From positions 231,633,733-231,697,732 of the forward strand of contig NC_081414.1 of the NCBI RefSeq assembly GCF_030272615.1: DNA of 64,000 nucleotides, in the 5' to 3' direction. How positions within the stretch are numbered: position 1 is the first letter of the stretch; each line of letters opens with the position of its first letter. Shown piece after piece: positions 45,776 to 57,559 of the stretch. The notes beneath the pieces were generated by a model that saw only the letters and a program-made list of their open reading frames with translations, searched no databases and was not told the origin of the DNA. A program made the translations under genes and the position numbers. This DNA is from Cryptomeria japonica (Eukaryota; Streptophyta; Pinopsida; Cupressales; Cupressaceae).

Positions 45776-47337
45776 GCTATAAACTATAGTATTCTTCTGT
45801 TGCTACCCATAATCTGATAACTGTTATTTTCATTTGAAAATTTTAAGGTTTTTTTATATAATGTTGTATTCTTAATCCGAGATCAAATCTTTCATAAATT
45901 CATTTAGTGTGATCACTAGATTGTTAATTGTGTCTTAACTTTCATCTCATCTTCCTCTCTGGTTTAATTTTCCATCCATCGGGTTAATTATCTTACATAT
46001 GAATTATCATATTTTACGATTAATTATATATATTTAATTAAAATAAATTAATTTAGATAAAAATATTTGTATTGATAATTGAAATAATTAAAATCTAAAT
46101 ATATGAATATAATTAATATGAATTGATTTAGTTAAAATAGACGAGATTGATGATTGAAATAATTAAAATTAAATTATATAGTTTAAGTAAGTTAAAAATT
46201 ATATTTAGTTTTACAATCGACGATAAAAAACAATGTACTACATTTCAACAATTCTTTTATCTTAGTTTCAAAATTTTAGGACTTTTTCTGACAAAGATCT
46301 TAAATTTTAAGAATTATTTGTCTATCTACTACTTTAGTCTACCTTTGTGTTAGCGGATTCAATATCTACTAGTCTAGGCCTAAACTTTTGTGTAGACATA
46401 ATATGATTTACATGGTCTTGTTGTGTCTCAAAATTGTTGCCCACATTCGTAGAGGAATCAATCTACTTCAAGGCTAGGGAAATATCATCCATTCTTAGCA
46501 TGCTTGTATGTAATTTAAGCCAATGCCTCAATTAATATACATCATATCATTGAATTATCAAAGTTGAATAGCCCCCAATAGCCCCTTGAGGAGGGACTCC
46601 CAAGCGGGGCCTGAACTAAAGGGGTATTGAAATGACAAGTGAGAGGGTTCGACCTAAAAAAAAAATGTAATGCTTAATAGAAATCAAGTGGCTCATAAAT
46701 TTTTCCTCTTTACCCTATGCCATGCTCTGACTTACCCTCCTCCCTATTGATTCGTTTGAATCCAAGTAGATCCATTAATTTTAAGAAGGCTAGAGGAAGA
46801 GGAGGGGATCATCACATAACTAAACCATCACTTCTCAAATGGTTGGATTTGAACCTAAGTTGAACAAATATTTGATTCTCGCTTTGGTTTCATTCCAACA
46901 ACCCAATCCACATATCACTTGCTTGTGACCTCCATCTCCATCCCACTACCAAAATTCTTTCTTTCTCATTCTATATGTAACATGCTAAAGTTGAAATCTT
47001 GCTTTTTAGAGCAATAGTTGGGAGTGTCCAGATTTCTCCTCCCACACATGTTACAAATATAATATGGGGATTGAAACTTATTCAAGAGTATGGAGTTAAT
47101 CTCCAGATCGTTACTCAAATAGCATACTTCAGAAGCTACTCCAACTCAAAGAGTAATAATAGGAACTAGAGTATACTCAAAGAGTGGATAGTTGTTTTTA
47201 ATTGTTGAAAAATTACAAAAATTAACTACAATAAGAAGACAATTAATAGACTGTTAAGGAGAGCATAAAGCTAACAGTCCATAATCAATATAAAAGAAAA
47301 TTAGTTGCAGCCCATAACCATCACATAAAGGACAACA
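45776..47337. other. Unassigned stretch with AT-rich and tRNA-like fragments
   Basis: 46000-46200 is extremely AT-rich (TTAATTAAAATAAATTAATTT type). Around 46568-46665 a GC-richer patch ends GAGGGTTCGACCT plus ten A, which could be a SINE 3' fragment. At 46845-46855 the minus strand has a perfect B-box word GGTTCAAATCC without a convincing A box. No gene is supported. Confidence 0.4.
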
Positions 47338-48005
47338 AGGGGTGGAAATAAAGGACAACAATGTTGAGGTAGATCTTAAAATATTCTTTATTTCACCTAG
47401 GCACACAAAAGATCGCTATTAATGAAAAATCCAATTGAATTCTTCATTCATTTGTTTGTGGACTCCTTCTATTCAAAATTGAGATGTATTGGAAGAAACT
47501 TTCCTCTATACTTGGAATAAAACAGTCTCTAGCCAATAATATTTGAAGCTTAAGCAATATGGGGTGTGCGTATGGATAGGCACCACCTCTTTATAAATAC
47601 CATGCTTCAAAAAATTCTTTGTTATCACATTAAACAATTTTTAAATGAATCCCCAATTTTGGATAGGCCAAGAGATGAAAATAAAGGACAACAATATTGA
47701 GGTAGAGCTTAAAACATTATTTATTTCACCTAGGAACCCAAAAAAGTCCCTATTAAGGAAAAATCCAATTGAATTCTTCATTCATTTGTTTTTTGACTCC
47801 TATTATTCAAAATTGAGATGTATTGGAAAAGAGCTTTCTTTTATGTTTGGAATAAAAGTGTTGCTAACCAATAATATTTGAAGCTTAATAAATTATGGGG
47901 TGAGCACATGGATAGGTACCACCTCTTTATAGGATACCATATTTCAAAAAATTATTTGTTATCACATCAAACATTTTGATTGATGGTGTTGATTATCTTA
48001 CATTG
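47338..48005. repeat. Tandem duplication, two units of about 335 bp
   Basis: Unit 1 (about 47338-47672) and unit 2 (about 47673-48005) share nearly their whole length. Both have AATAAAGGACAACAAT.TTGAGG, CCAATTGAATTCTTCATTC, AAAATTGAGATGTATTGGA, CCAATAATATTTGAAGCTTAA and CACCACCTCTTTATA. They differ at roughly one base in eight to ten. The 78-codon plus frame at 47645-47881 lies in unit 2 and is broken in unit 1, so I do not take it as a gene. Confidence 0.9.
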
Positions 48006-49559
48006 TCTAGTATATCTAGGAAGCTCTTTAGGCCACTACAATGTCCTAAAGGCTCCTATTGATGGCAATTAGGCTATCTCGTGACTAGATAGAAATTACA
48101 CATTAGGATATATGAAGCCAATTGTTAACATATAAAACCCCAAAATTTATTCCACTGAGACTAATTTTATTTGTATGTATGAGGTATTTAACCTCCACAA
48201 GTGATGCATTTAGTGATTTAGTTAAAGATGCACTAGTCAAAATTAAGACATTTCTTTTGATCATAGACTTGCTCTTGTTGTACTTGGTATGCTATTATTC
48301 AATCTTCCACTCAAGGAGAAACTATAGAGAAATTATGATACAAAGATGTTTATTCATGCCAAAAGGATTGTTACATGATCAATGTCTAGTTACCAAAACT
48401 ACTTTCATGTGGATAAATATTTAACAAGAAATTGCATTGGTTCTCAACATATGAATTTCATTGGCTCTCAATAGGTAGAATAAAGGAAGTGCATGTTGAT
48501 AAAATCTGATATAAATAAAGAGAAGATGAAGAAAAATGGTTCATCTAATAAGGGCTATTGGAAAATCCACTCTTAAAGAGAGAACATTGTAATGGACAAC
48601 TTTATTGAGCTTATAGAACTCCTTGTTCCATTCCAGAGAAAATATGTCTACTGAAAGGGATGTGGTGTATGAAGAACTTTCTTTCCTTCTCTCTCTAGAA
48701 TATGGTCAACATTATATCCCTTCCACTCATGTACAACCTCTCCATATGCTTACTACTCAAGATAAGCATTATGTTTCCTCAAGGTTATGAAAATGTTGTT
48801 AGCCACCATTATGGTAGAGGTATTTAAGGAGCAATAATTTTCCAAAATCCTATTTGATAAATCCCTTGATGACAAAAGTGGAGGAGGAGAACAAAAAGAT
48901 AATAAATGATAATTTCATCACTACAAAAAAAATAGATAAAATAATATTGGTCGATATGACCTAGGATAAGAATGGGAAGACATTACTAGACTTTACTTAT
49001 AGAGTTAACATTGAAAAACTATCACATTTAGAAAAATAACCCCAAGTAAAAGGAAGAAACTCATGAATAAAGAAAATCTCTTATTCATGAAACTAGATAA
49101 ATAACCCCATCAAAATGTCATTAATTCGATTGTGTGGATGTGTCTTGCATAGTCCTATCAAGTCTTTCTATAATAACTCATGTTCATGCATTCATGTTTA
49201 TTATGATTAACTTTGTGTTATTTTCCTATAAAGATGAATGATGGGATAAAATATATACTTGGTAGAGCACCTCTACATACATGCATTCCTTGATAATATA
49301 AGAAAAGAGTGCATACAATGCACACATGTAACAAGGGATGACATGTTTTGTCTCTAAATAGTTGTGGTAGGGAAATGTCTTAAATGTAGGAAAGAATGAA
49401 ATGATTTTAATTAGATCCATGAGATCAAACTAATTGTGTAGATGAATTCAACGACTCAAATATTAATAGGATAGGTGGCATTCTTTAGAAGTCTATCTCT
49501 TCTCTTTCTATTTTGAGTTAGCAATTCTCTTAACCTTTTTAATTTATTTTCCTCAATTA
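48006..49559. other. Unassigned stretch
   Basis: No supported coding region or repeat pair. The 100-codon plus frame at 48122-48424 shows no known motif. The right part may include the worn 3' end of the minus-strand LINE that follows. Confidence 0.4.
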
Positions 49560-51310
49560 ACTCTACCATGGAATTGACTCTTAGTGTCAAGTCATTTCCT
49601 ACCTATTTTTCCTTGACATCAATACTCTAAAATTTCTATTCACATACATTCATTAAGGCTAATGTCCCAATTACACATTTATTTGTTTCATCCGCGTGTT
49701 CTTCCTTTTGTGCAACTCTTCATCTCACAACCCTAGGTCACATAATACTCTTCATGTTTTGTATTTTGTAAAGTAACATAACCAAGTCATAGTGGTTGCC
49801 TCTAAAGGGAAGTACTTGTTATTGTGAGGATAATTTGATAAGTAATTGAAGGTTCAATTATGAAATAATTTGTGATTAGATATTTTTGGATCCTTTTTAC
49901 ATGTTTTCATTTCAAACTCAACATTTCACTAGATTATACTTCATTTTCATACAACATGACTCATGGGACAAGTAACCCAAATAGAACCTTTGTGGTCTTT
50001 GAATCCCATCACTTTGCATTCCTACATTTATTTCAGAGTGTATAAAGAGCTCTCCAACCTCCCTGTGTTCATTTCATTTTACATTTTTCCTAGTCGAGTT
50101 TGCTATGAAAACTAAGGCCAACATACTTATATTTTGACACTACTTCAAGGGACTATTTTTTTACATTAAAAATAATAATTTCAATGAGAATTAAAATTAT
50201 ACTTTATTGATATTCTAGTGCATTCCTAATTCTTTGCAAAAGTGTTCTAGAGCTTGTGGATGATGTCTTAAATCTTGGTCTTCTCTACCACTAGAAATAG
50301 GTCATTGACATAAAGTAGGAGTTTCACCACATACTTGGTCAAGTGGATACTATCCCCTACAAATTTGTTAATCCAATCTCCATCTTTTCAATATAAAGCC
50401 CAAACAAAGTCTGGGATAAGGGTTATCTACGTTTCACATCTATCACTTCTAAAACCTTTAAATAACCTTGCTTGCATTTTGATTTTATCTTGACTTGCTC
50501 ATGTAATCTATAAATTATTGTCTTATAATGTGTTAGGATTCTTAGTTCCATCATTTTTCTCTTTGGATCTGCATATAATTCTTTCTTAAATTACACAAAG
50601 TGACAATAACTATTCACTTTTTATACCAAACTTTTTTTAATAGATGTCTAAGAATAACATGATGATCAATAGTTGAGTGTTTGGGTCTAATATTGCTTGC
50701 CCCCTAATCTCTTTCCATGTTCCTCTACCCAATTGTTATCCTATGTTTTGTAAAGATCCCAAATGGGTTTACAAAGAGAGAATTGACCGTGACAATTTAA
50801 TAATTTGAGAGATTATTTATGTCTCCACTTTTAAAAAAAGTATGGTTAAGTTGGTTGTCTAGTCTATTACAACCACTTTGAATTACCTCCTAGAAAATTT
50901 CTTTGATTTGAGTTGCTAGGAATTCATCTCCCCATTTAAAATACTTTACTTAAAGTTATCTATGTTATGAGCTTATTTGTTGCTATATTACTAATCCCTT
51001 GTATGATGTATTTAGTTGTGAAAAGTTTATCATTGACAATTATTACAAGAGGTGCATCTTTTTCGTGTTAATGCCCATACAACTATTTTTCTTACTCCAA
51101 CCATTGACTTCTTGTTATGTTATTCTGTGTTTGCATATTTTTCTATGTAGAGCTTTGTCAAAATTCTCTTTGGTTCATGTTTTATGAAGTAAACCAAGCC
51201 CTTTGATCTAGTTCTTGTGTATTCTTTCTTTTTTATGCCCTCCAAATTTTTTTGGTCTTTCTTTGTTATTCTTGTTGGTTTCTTTAGGAATCTTTCACTA
51301 CATTGCATTC
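49560..51310 (-). pseudogene. LINE reverse transcriptase remnant
   Basis: Minus-strand reading across frameshifts gives LINE landmarks in the right order. PKHSTIDHHVILRHL lies at 50650-50710 (the GQAGFR..HSTIDHL.TLR block). IYRLHEQVKIKSKCKQG is near 50460-50520. FGLYIEKMEIGLTN is near 50370-50410 (PLSPTLF.LYIDKLE). YVVKLLLYVNDLFLVVEKT near 50260-50320 carries the polymerase box, YVND for YADD. KYKYVGLSFHSKL follows near 50090-50135, then GGWRALYTL and PHNNKYFPLEATTMTW near 49770-49830, matching the C-terminal part of plant LINE ORF2. The upstream endonuclease is not readable. Many stops; long dead. This family is the probable source of machinery for SINE-like insertions, by general knowledge. 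Confidence 0.78.
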
Positions 51311-51768
51311 TTCATCATACCATGGTTTTTTTAGGAAATTATTTTCTTTCAGCATGTTTTTAGTGTTAGGATTGAATTATCTCAAACTTTGCAACTTTCA
51401 ATATTAATTTATTATTTATATGCTCAATAATGCCCTGTCATTTAGTGAGACCTACCAATGAGGCGACATCCTACTTATAAGATGACTATAATGACGTGCA
51501 AGCTACATATGTGGATGTCAGCATTCCACTTGGTGGCCCACACTATAATGATATGTTGGTGGGCCAGTGTCATGTTATGACAAATTTTATGATGGGTTAT
51601 GACAAAATATGATGACACGCTGACATATGATGGTTTGCAACAATGTAAGAGCATTTTATGATAAAATCTATGACAATACCCATTTTGAGATGTCGATGCC
51701 CATGCATGCAAGGGTGTTGTATGCATGGAAGTACTTGCATGTTAAGGAATATCATTTATTCAAATGTA
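51311..51768. other. Unassigned stretch between LINE and copia G
   Basis: No supported feature. Around 51450-51720 there are repeated words based on ATGACA/TATGATG (for example GATATGTTGGTGGGCCAGTG, TTATGACAAA twice), suggesting local duplication. It could be U3 sequence of the LTR of copia G. Confidence 0.3.
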
Positions 51769-52297
51769 GATGTTAGATTTGGCACATTCTGTTACAAGTG
51801 TAAGACACTGTTTTACATGTGAGGAGGGTGCATGCATGCAGATACCATGCATGTCAAGAAAATTCATACCACTTAAATCATGACACATGGATTTGGATGC
51901 CATCTTGAGCTCACTCCTCTATACATTATAAAATCCATTTATTAGTGTCGATGTTCATAGTTTGTAAGTTAAGTGTTTATGCAAGGAACATTATGCTATT
52001 AGAATTGATCTAGAACCCATAATTGATTGTTGAAGACTCTTGTGAAGAAGCTTAGTGCTGATATTGTATTGTAATTTCTTTCCTTATTGATAATACAAAT
52101 GTAGTATGCTTTTGGAATGTGAGATTTTTCTTCCAAAAGGGATTTCTCGACGTATATTTGTACGTTATGGTGGTAATCTTTCAAACATGTTATTTGAATG
52201 TGTTTCTTTTGCTATAAATAAAGAGTATTTGTAAGATATTTACATTCCCCCCCCACTTAGACTAGTGTTGGAAGCATTTTTCACACCTTTTCTTCCA
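51769..52297 (+). repeat. Putative 5' LTR of copia G
   Basis: Placed because a PBS follows at 52304. Starting at TGTTAGATTTGGCAC (51769) and ending TTCCA is my best guess. TATAAATA at 52213-52220 would be the TATA box. No second LTR is present because the element is cut after RT, so the ends cannot be verified. Confidence 0.4.
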
Positions 52298-52303
52298 TTT
52301 AGT

Positions 52304-52316
52304 TGGTATCAAAGGC
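52304..52316 (+). promoter_or_regulatory. Primer binding site of copia G
   Basis: TGGTATCAAAGGC, a variant of the initiator-Met tRNA site TGGTATCAGAGC, 52 bases before the gag start. Common in plant copia elements. Confidence 0.75.
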
Positions 52317-52367
52317 TAGCCAATTTTAGTCCCATTTTTTGATAGTAGGTTTTTTTATTACAGGAAG

Positions 52368-53165
52368 ATGGCAAGCACATTTGGTAAATTTGAAATGGAA
52401 AAGTTTAATGGTGGAAAGTTTGAATTTTGGAAGTTAACAATGAAAGATATGCTTATATATCGAGATCTATGGGCCACAATATCAAGATCCAAAATAGCCA
52501 ACATGACCCAAGATGATTAAGATACGATGGATTGAAAATATAAGGGTCTCATAAGACCTTGTTTGGTAGACTTTGCAATATTAAATTTTCATGAAGAGAA
52601 CACTACAAAAGAGCTTTGGAAATAGCTTGGAGATGTTTATCAAGTTATTCTTGAGAAAAAAAGATATATTATCTAAGAATGGAAGGTGGAAGATCGGTAG
52701 TCAATAGCTTGAATGCTTTTATAATTATGTTTTCTTAGTTAGGTTATGTTGTTGACAAGATAAAGGAGGATTATATTAATATATTTTTCGAACTTTTGGG
52801 ACCATCTTGTAATGGCTATTGGGAGTATCACTACCATGCTTAATATGGATGAGGTGGTTGTATCATTACTCTCTAAAGAGATGGGAAGAATTTTTTTGAA
52901 TCGACTAAGGAGGTGATTATTGTCCATGGTATATAGAAAGAGAAAGGTAAGAAAAAGGACAAGATGTCTAAATTCAAATCCTTGAGGAGATTCAAGTCTC
53001 CTAGAAAGTTGAATGCAAAATTTGGACCTTTGGCAAAATCGATCTTTTTCGTAAAGAATGTGAAGAGAAAACAACGAATACCTCTTATTTAGCTTCAGAC
53101 AAATGTTCTCAACATGATAGTGAAGCATTTGTTTCAGCCTTGTCAACATATGCATAAGAAGATGC
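52368..53165 (+). pseudogene. Copia G gag remnant
   Basis: Starts at ATG 52368 with MASTFGKFEMEKFNGGKFEF then WKLTMKDMLI, RDLWATISRS and KGLIRPCLVDFAILN. After that comes ENTTKELWK.LGDVYQ. This is the plant copia Gag pattern (F.G.NF..W...M...L...LW........AK.LI...L.D..L......TAKELW..L...Y). At least six in-frame stops lie between 52520 and 52800. After 52850 a basic stretch (KKDKMSKFKSLRRFKSPRK) may precede the zinc knuckle, which is not readable. Confidence 0.8.
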
Positions 53166-54560
53166 ATGGCTAATAGATTTGCTTGTACCTTTTTACATGA
53201 CCTCTCATAAGGGTTGGTTCACAAAATATGAAGAGTATGATGATGGGAATGTGTATCTCAATGATGACTCTCATTTGAATATTTTTGGTTGTGGCAAAGT
53301 CAAAATTAGATTCCTTGATGGAAAGTGAAGGGGATCAATCATGTTTTGAATATCCCAAGTTTGGCACAAAACCTACTTTTTGTAAGTTAATTGAATGATG
53401 TGGGTGTGTAGGTTGTTTTATCGAAATGATGGTTCAAGATGACTAGAGGAGCTATAGTTCTTGCTAAGGGTGTTTGAATTGGCAATATGTATATGCTGGA
53501 TGCATACATAGTTCAATGCAATAGTTCTTTTGTGGAACAAAAGAAGAGAGCTTTGAAATATTCATCCTCACCATCAGATCGAGCTATGAATAAGTTTGAC
53601 GCTTCTACATATGATAGTCATGCTTTGTAAGTACCTAAGGGTGTCAGTGCATTGGATATGGAAATCCCAATTAAGAATACAATGTTATGGACATTGGTGA
53701 GAAGGGTCTTAGGATCCTAAAAAAATAAATCCTCATTTAAAGGCTTGATAATTGTAATCTTGAGTTCATTTTTTTGTGAAAACTACAAATATGAAACATG
53801 AACCCATATTCAATTGTATTTGATTTCTCACAATTCTTTTGGGTTGTTGGATCTAGTACATTCTCATGTTTTTGCCTTGTAAATGTTCAACCGATTTCTA
53901 GATATATATACTTTCTTTTATCATTAATAATTATAATAGGGAATTTGTTTTTTACTCAGAAGTAAAGTTGGTTTTTAGTTGGTTTAAGGATTTTGAGGAT
54001 CTCGTTCAAAATTAGAGTGGTAGAAAGAGTTAAGTGTTTGAGGACTAACATCGATATTTAGTTTTGTTGGGAAGATTTTGATAGGTTCTGTAAAGACCAT
54101 GGGATTTAGAGACATAAGATAACTCCATACACACCTCAACAAAATAGAGTTATAGAGAGGACGAACAAGACATTGATGGAGAGGGCTAGGGGTATGCTTA
54201 ATTGAGCTAGCCTTGAACACAAATTTTGAGTTGAAGTTGTAGCCATTACATGCTATTTGATAAATAGATATCCTACAATAGTTGTTGACAAGACACCCAT
54301 GGAGGTGTGTTTAGGAAAGAAACCTTTAACGGGACATCTCAGAATATTTGATTGCAAGGCATATGCTCATGTGTCGAAGAAGAAAATGTCTAAGTTTGAG
54401 AACAAAGTTGTTAAGTGTATCTTCATTAGCTATGGTGTTAGTGTGAAAGGGTACAAGCTTTAGAATCTAGTGGTCAACAAGGTTCTCTATAATAGAAGTG
54501 TTATTTTCAAAGAGATAAAACCTTCTACTATTGAACTACACTCAGAGAAAGGAGTAGTGA
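53166..54560 (+). pseudogene. Copia G protease and integrase remnant
   Basis: Around 53160-53200 DAWLIDLLVPFYMTSHKGWF is a worn protease site (W.IDSGAS.HM). Around 54110-54190 the integrase end reads HKITPYTPQQNRVIERTNKT then LMERARGML, which keeps the catalytic Glu motif (TPQQNGV.ER.N). An open segment at 54257-54463 continues with INRYPTIVVDKTPMEV, KPLTGHLRIFDCKAYAHV and KVVKCIFISYGVSVKGYKL, the usual P...LR.FGC.AY.H and K...F.GY...KGY blocks. Stops are frequent and the first catalytic Asp is not readable. Confidence 0.8.
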
Positions 54561-55361
54561 AAAATGAGATAGTTTAAGTTCCACCTACTTTGATGAAAGA
54601 AGAACTATGTACTCACGTTGTCTCTAATGATGAAGAGAGATATATCAACTCTAAAATTTTAGAATACGAACCTCAACCTCAACTTCAACCATTGAGGAGG
54701 TCTACGAGAATAATACATCACCCAAATACATTTAGTTATTCTTTGTTAGATTTCAGTTGTATTTTTGCTTTGATTGCTAATACTAATGAGCCTAGGGCTA
54801 TCAAAGAGGCCATGAGTATGAGTAATGTAAATTCTTGGATGAAAGCTATGGATGAGAGATGGATACTGATGAAAAACAATACATGGAATCAAGTACCTTT
54901 GCTTAAGGATGTAAACTCATTAGATGCAAATGGTTGTTTAAGTTTTTTTTTTTGGTTCTAATAGTTGTTGAAAAGAAAAGCCACAATTGGTCGCGAAGGG
55001 GTATTTAGAGGTGGAAATAATTGATTATAGTGAAATATTATCTCCTATTTCAAAGCTAACATCCATTCAATTCTTGTAAACACTTGTTACAACCTATAAC
55101 TTGGAAATTGAGTAGATGGATGTAAAGACAACATTCCTTCATGGTGATTTGGAGCAAGAAATCTATGTCACAAACAAAGCATTTCATGGTAAAAAGGTAA
55201 AGGAAATCCGGTTTGCAAGTTGAAAAAGTATATATATGGTACCAAAAGTTTGTCACCTATGTGTTGATCTTGGGATTTTAGAGGTCTAAATCTAATCGTT
55301 ATGTTTATTTCAAAACTAATAATGGTTGCTTTTTTATTATTGCAATATATGTGGATAGTAT
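54561..55361 (+). pseudogene. Copia G RT remnant, truncated
   Basis: A 123-codon open stretch (54590-54961) carries PLRRSTRIIHHPNTF then EPRAIKEAMSMSNVNSWMKA, MDERWILMKNNTWNQV and PLLKDVNSL: the copia linker and the start of RT. Downstream, across stops, are YSEILSPISKLTSIQFL, MDVKTTFLHGDLEQEIYV and finally AIYVDSMFF near 55345-55370, a damaged form of the YVDD box. Copia sequence stops there at a T run. RNase H and the 3' LTR are missing. Confidence 0.8.
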
Positions 55362-55613
55362 GTTTTTTTATTAAGATAAGAGGGGTTTTGAAAGGACCCT
55401 GAAATATTTACATTAGGAAACATGACATGAAGCACAACATGTAAAAAAGAAATAGCCAATAAGACAATGACACAACAACCTTACATTGACAATAGAACCC
55501 CAACCAAATCATGTGAGTTAAGGATTTTCAATTGACCTTAGTACTAGGGTCCTTCTCCCCTAAATTGTGATTATTGAAACAAGGAAGATTTATAGAATGA
55601 TCCACCCTATTAT
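55362..55613 (-). mobile_element. Possible LINE 3' end fragment
   Basis: The copia RT breaks into TTTTTTTATTAAGATAAGAGG followed by GGTTTTGAAAGGACCCTG. On the minus strand this is a GGGTCC...CCCCTCTTATCTTAATAAAAAAA end, similar in style to the tail of the insertion at 43538-43560. I see no target duplication, so this is only a suggestion. Confidence 0.3.
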
Positions 55614-57508
55614 TGTTACACCCCATTGGGATACTACTTATTTACTATTACCTTGTTTAGTTGAAATACTTTAACATATGAATATGTTCTGAATATATTT
55701 ATCTTTAATGGAAATCTAACAAATGGATGTGCAATCATTGTGATATTTTGAGTATTTGAAGATGAAATCCTATGATGCATATATATGTTTCGATAATAGC
55801 TGACTACTGTTGTGATGTGCTAAGTTGAATGTAGGAAATGATCAAACCTCTGGAAGGGAGGAAAATGATCACTTAAGAGAAGAACTTGGTCAAGATGAGT
55901 CAAGTCAAGTTGGGAAATGGTAAGTTACCTTATGTCAAGTTGGTGATGTTTTGGTTTGAATGCCTTGGATTTGGAATATTTTATTCAATCTTTATGATAG
56001 GTTTGGATCTTCTTGTTATATATATATTTAAATAATGATGTGTGTGTGTGTACTATTAATTTGATTGTTTAGTTATTTGAAAATATATACATGTATGTAT
56101 ATATGCATATATATGTGCGCACGTGTGTATATACATATACATAAAAAAATATTTATAATGTTTAAATATTTAGATTTGATATGATTTTATTTGATATAAA
56201 AATATAAAAATTAATTAATTAAACCCCCTTTTACTAACAATTCTTCTAAGTTCTAAATAAATAAATAAAATAATTTATTTATTTGTCTCCTTTGTCCATT
56301 AATCAAATACATTAATTTTATTCAATTAACTAATTCATAAATATGAGCAATAAATTAATAAATCATATTTATCTTCCTCCAAAATAAAGATAATTAATAA
56401 ATTTTATTTATTAATTCATCTTTATTTGCTTTTTGTGAGGAGATAATTATTTATTAATTATCTCTAATTATCCTCTCAATGTGAGGATATTTCCTGCTTT
56501 TCTTAATTTTTTTTATTCTTCTGTTTTATCCTTTTATATTGAGATATTTAATAATTTTTAATTATTAAATCTTATCTTAAAATCCTCCTATTTTTTGAAT
56601 TTGGAAACTAACATCTTTCCTTTATTTTCAAAAATCAATGTTTTTGCCAATATCTCTTTAATTTTCATTTTTAAATTAAAAAATAAGATATGCATCATCA
56701 AAAATCTGTTTTTTTGTGAGGAGATAATTAATAAATCTTATTTATTAATTTTCTTATAAGAGAATATTTTATTTATTTAATTCTTCTATTTATCTTTCGA
56801 ATCAAGATATTTAATAATTTTTACTATTTAAATCTCCTTGATATTTTCAACTTGCTAATTTGGTATTTATGAGAAGGTCATTAAATATTGTATTATTTAT
56901 TTTCATAATATCTTCCCATTTTCTTTCTTCTATCTGCATCCTTCTTCAAATAGCGGCTCTACAATGTGCTCAATCAGGTCCATCCATCTAACCAGTAATA
57001 TCTTTCAATCTTAGCCATCTAATCAATCTCAATTTCTCTATAAATTGAGCACTTTTCTCATCATTTTTGTCCACATTTTGAGTAACTATATGCTGCCAAA
57101 TTAACATCAAATCTTCAAATCTTCAAATCTTCTCGCCCTTGCTTTCAACACATGTGCAATTTGGAGTTTAAGAGACACATACCATTTGATTAGAGAAGCA
57201 AGAAGGACAATGGAGGGGATCATTTTGAGCATATGAAGGATGGTTTGCATTTGCTTATCTTATTTCCTTGTTTATGTTTTAGTTTTGTACCTTCATTGAT
57301 GTTGAATTTATGGATTTTATTAAATGCCTAACTTTTCCTTCATAGAGACATTGAACTCGCTCAACCCTTGCTTGGAGAAAATTTAAGGATGATCAACATC
57401 ATATTGAAGGTTAAGTGAATTGATCAACTAGGTGCTTGAAGTCAGCATCCACTTGAACAAGGAAGAAGATTTTATTGCTTCATTGCCTCAAATCCAACTT
57501 CACATAGA
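55614..57508 (+). mobile_element. Putative LTR of an unidentified element, AT-rich
   Basis: Starts TGTTACACCCCATTGGG and can be closed near CAACTTCACA. TATAAAT at 57039-57045 is followed about 30 bases on by ordinary sequence, as in an LTR promoter. The middle (56200-56900) is very AT-rich and repeats words such as GTGAGGAGATAATTA twice (56437, 56716). (TG)n and (TA)n runs lie at 56010-56160. No partner copy or target duplication is seen, so the call is weak. Confidence 0.35.
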
Positions 57509-57559
57509 TATGGAAATGAAATGAAACATATTCACTATATATATGTATATGTACATACA

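Noticed and set aside
46568-46665. Possible SINE fragment ending GAGGGTTCGACCT plus ten A
   Set aside because: B-box-like word is one base short, no A box at the right distance, no target duplication found.
46845-46855. Perfect B-box word GGTTCAAATCC on the minus strand, considered as a tRNA gene
   Set aside because: No matching acceptor stem, D arm or A box nearby. It could be a SINE scrap, but it is too little to annotate.
53000-53167. Minus-strand 142-codon ORF at 52739-53167
   Set aside because: It is the antisense shadow of the copia G gag remnant, which has the recognisable motifs.
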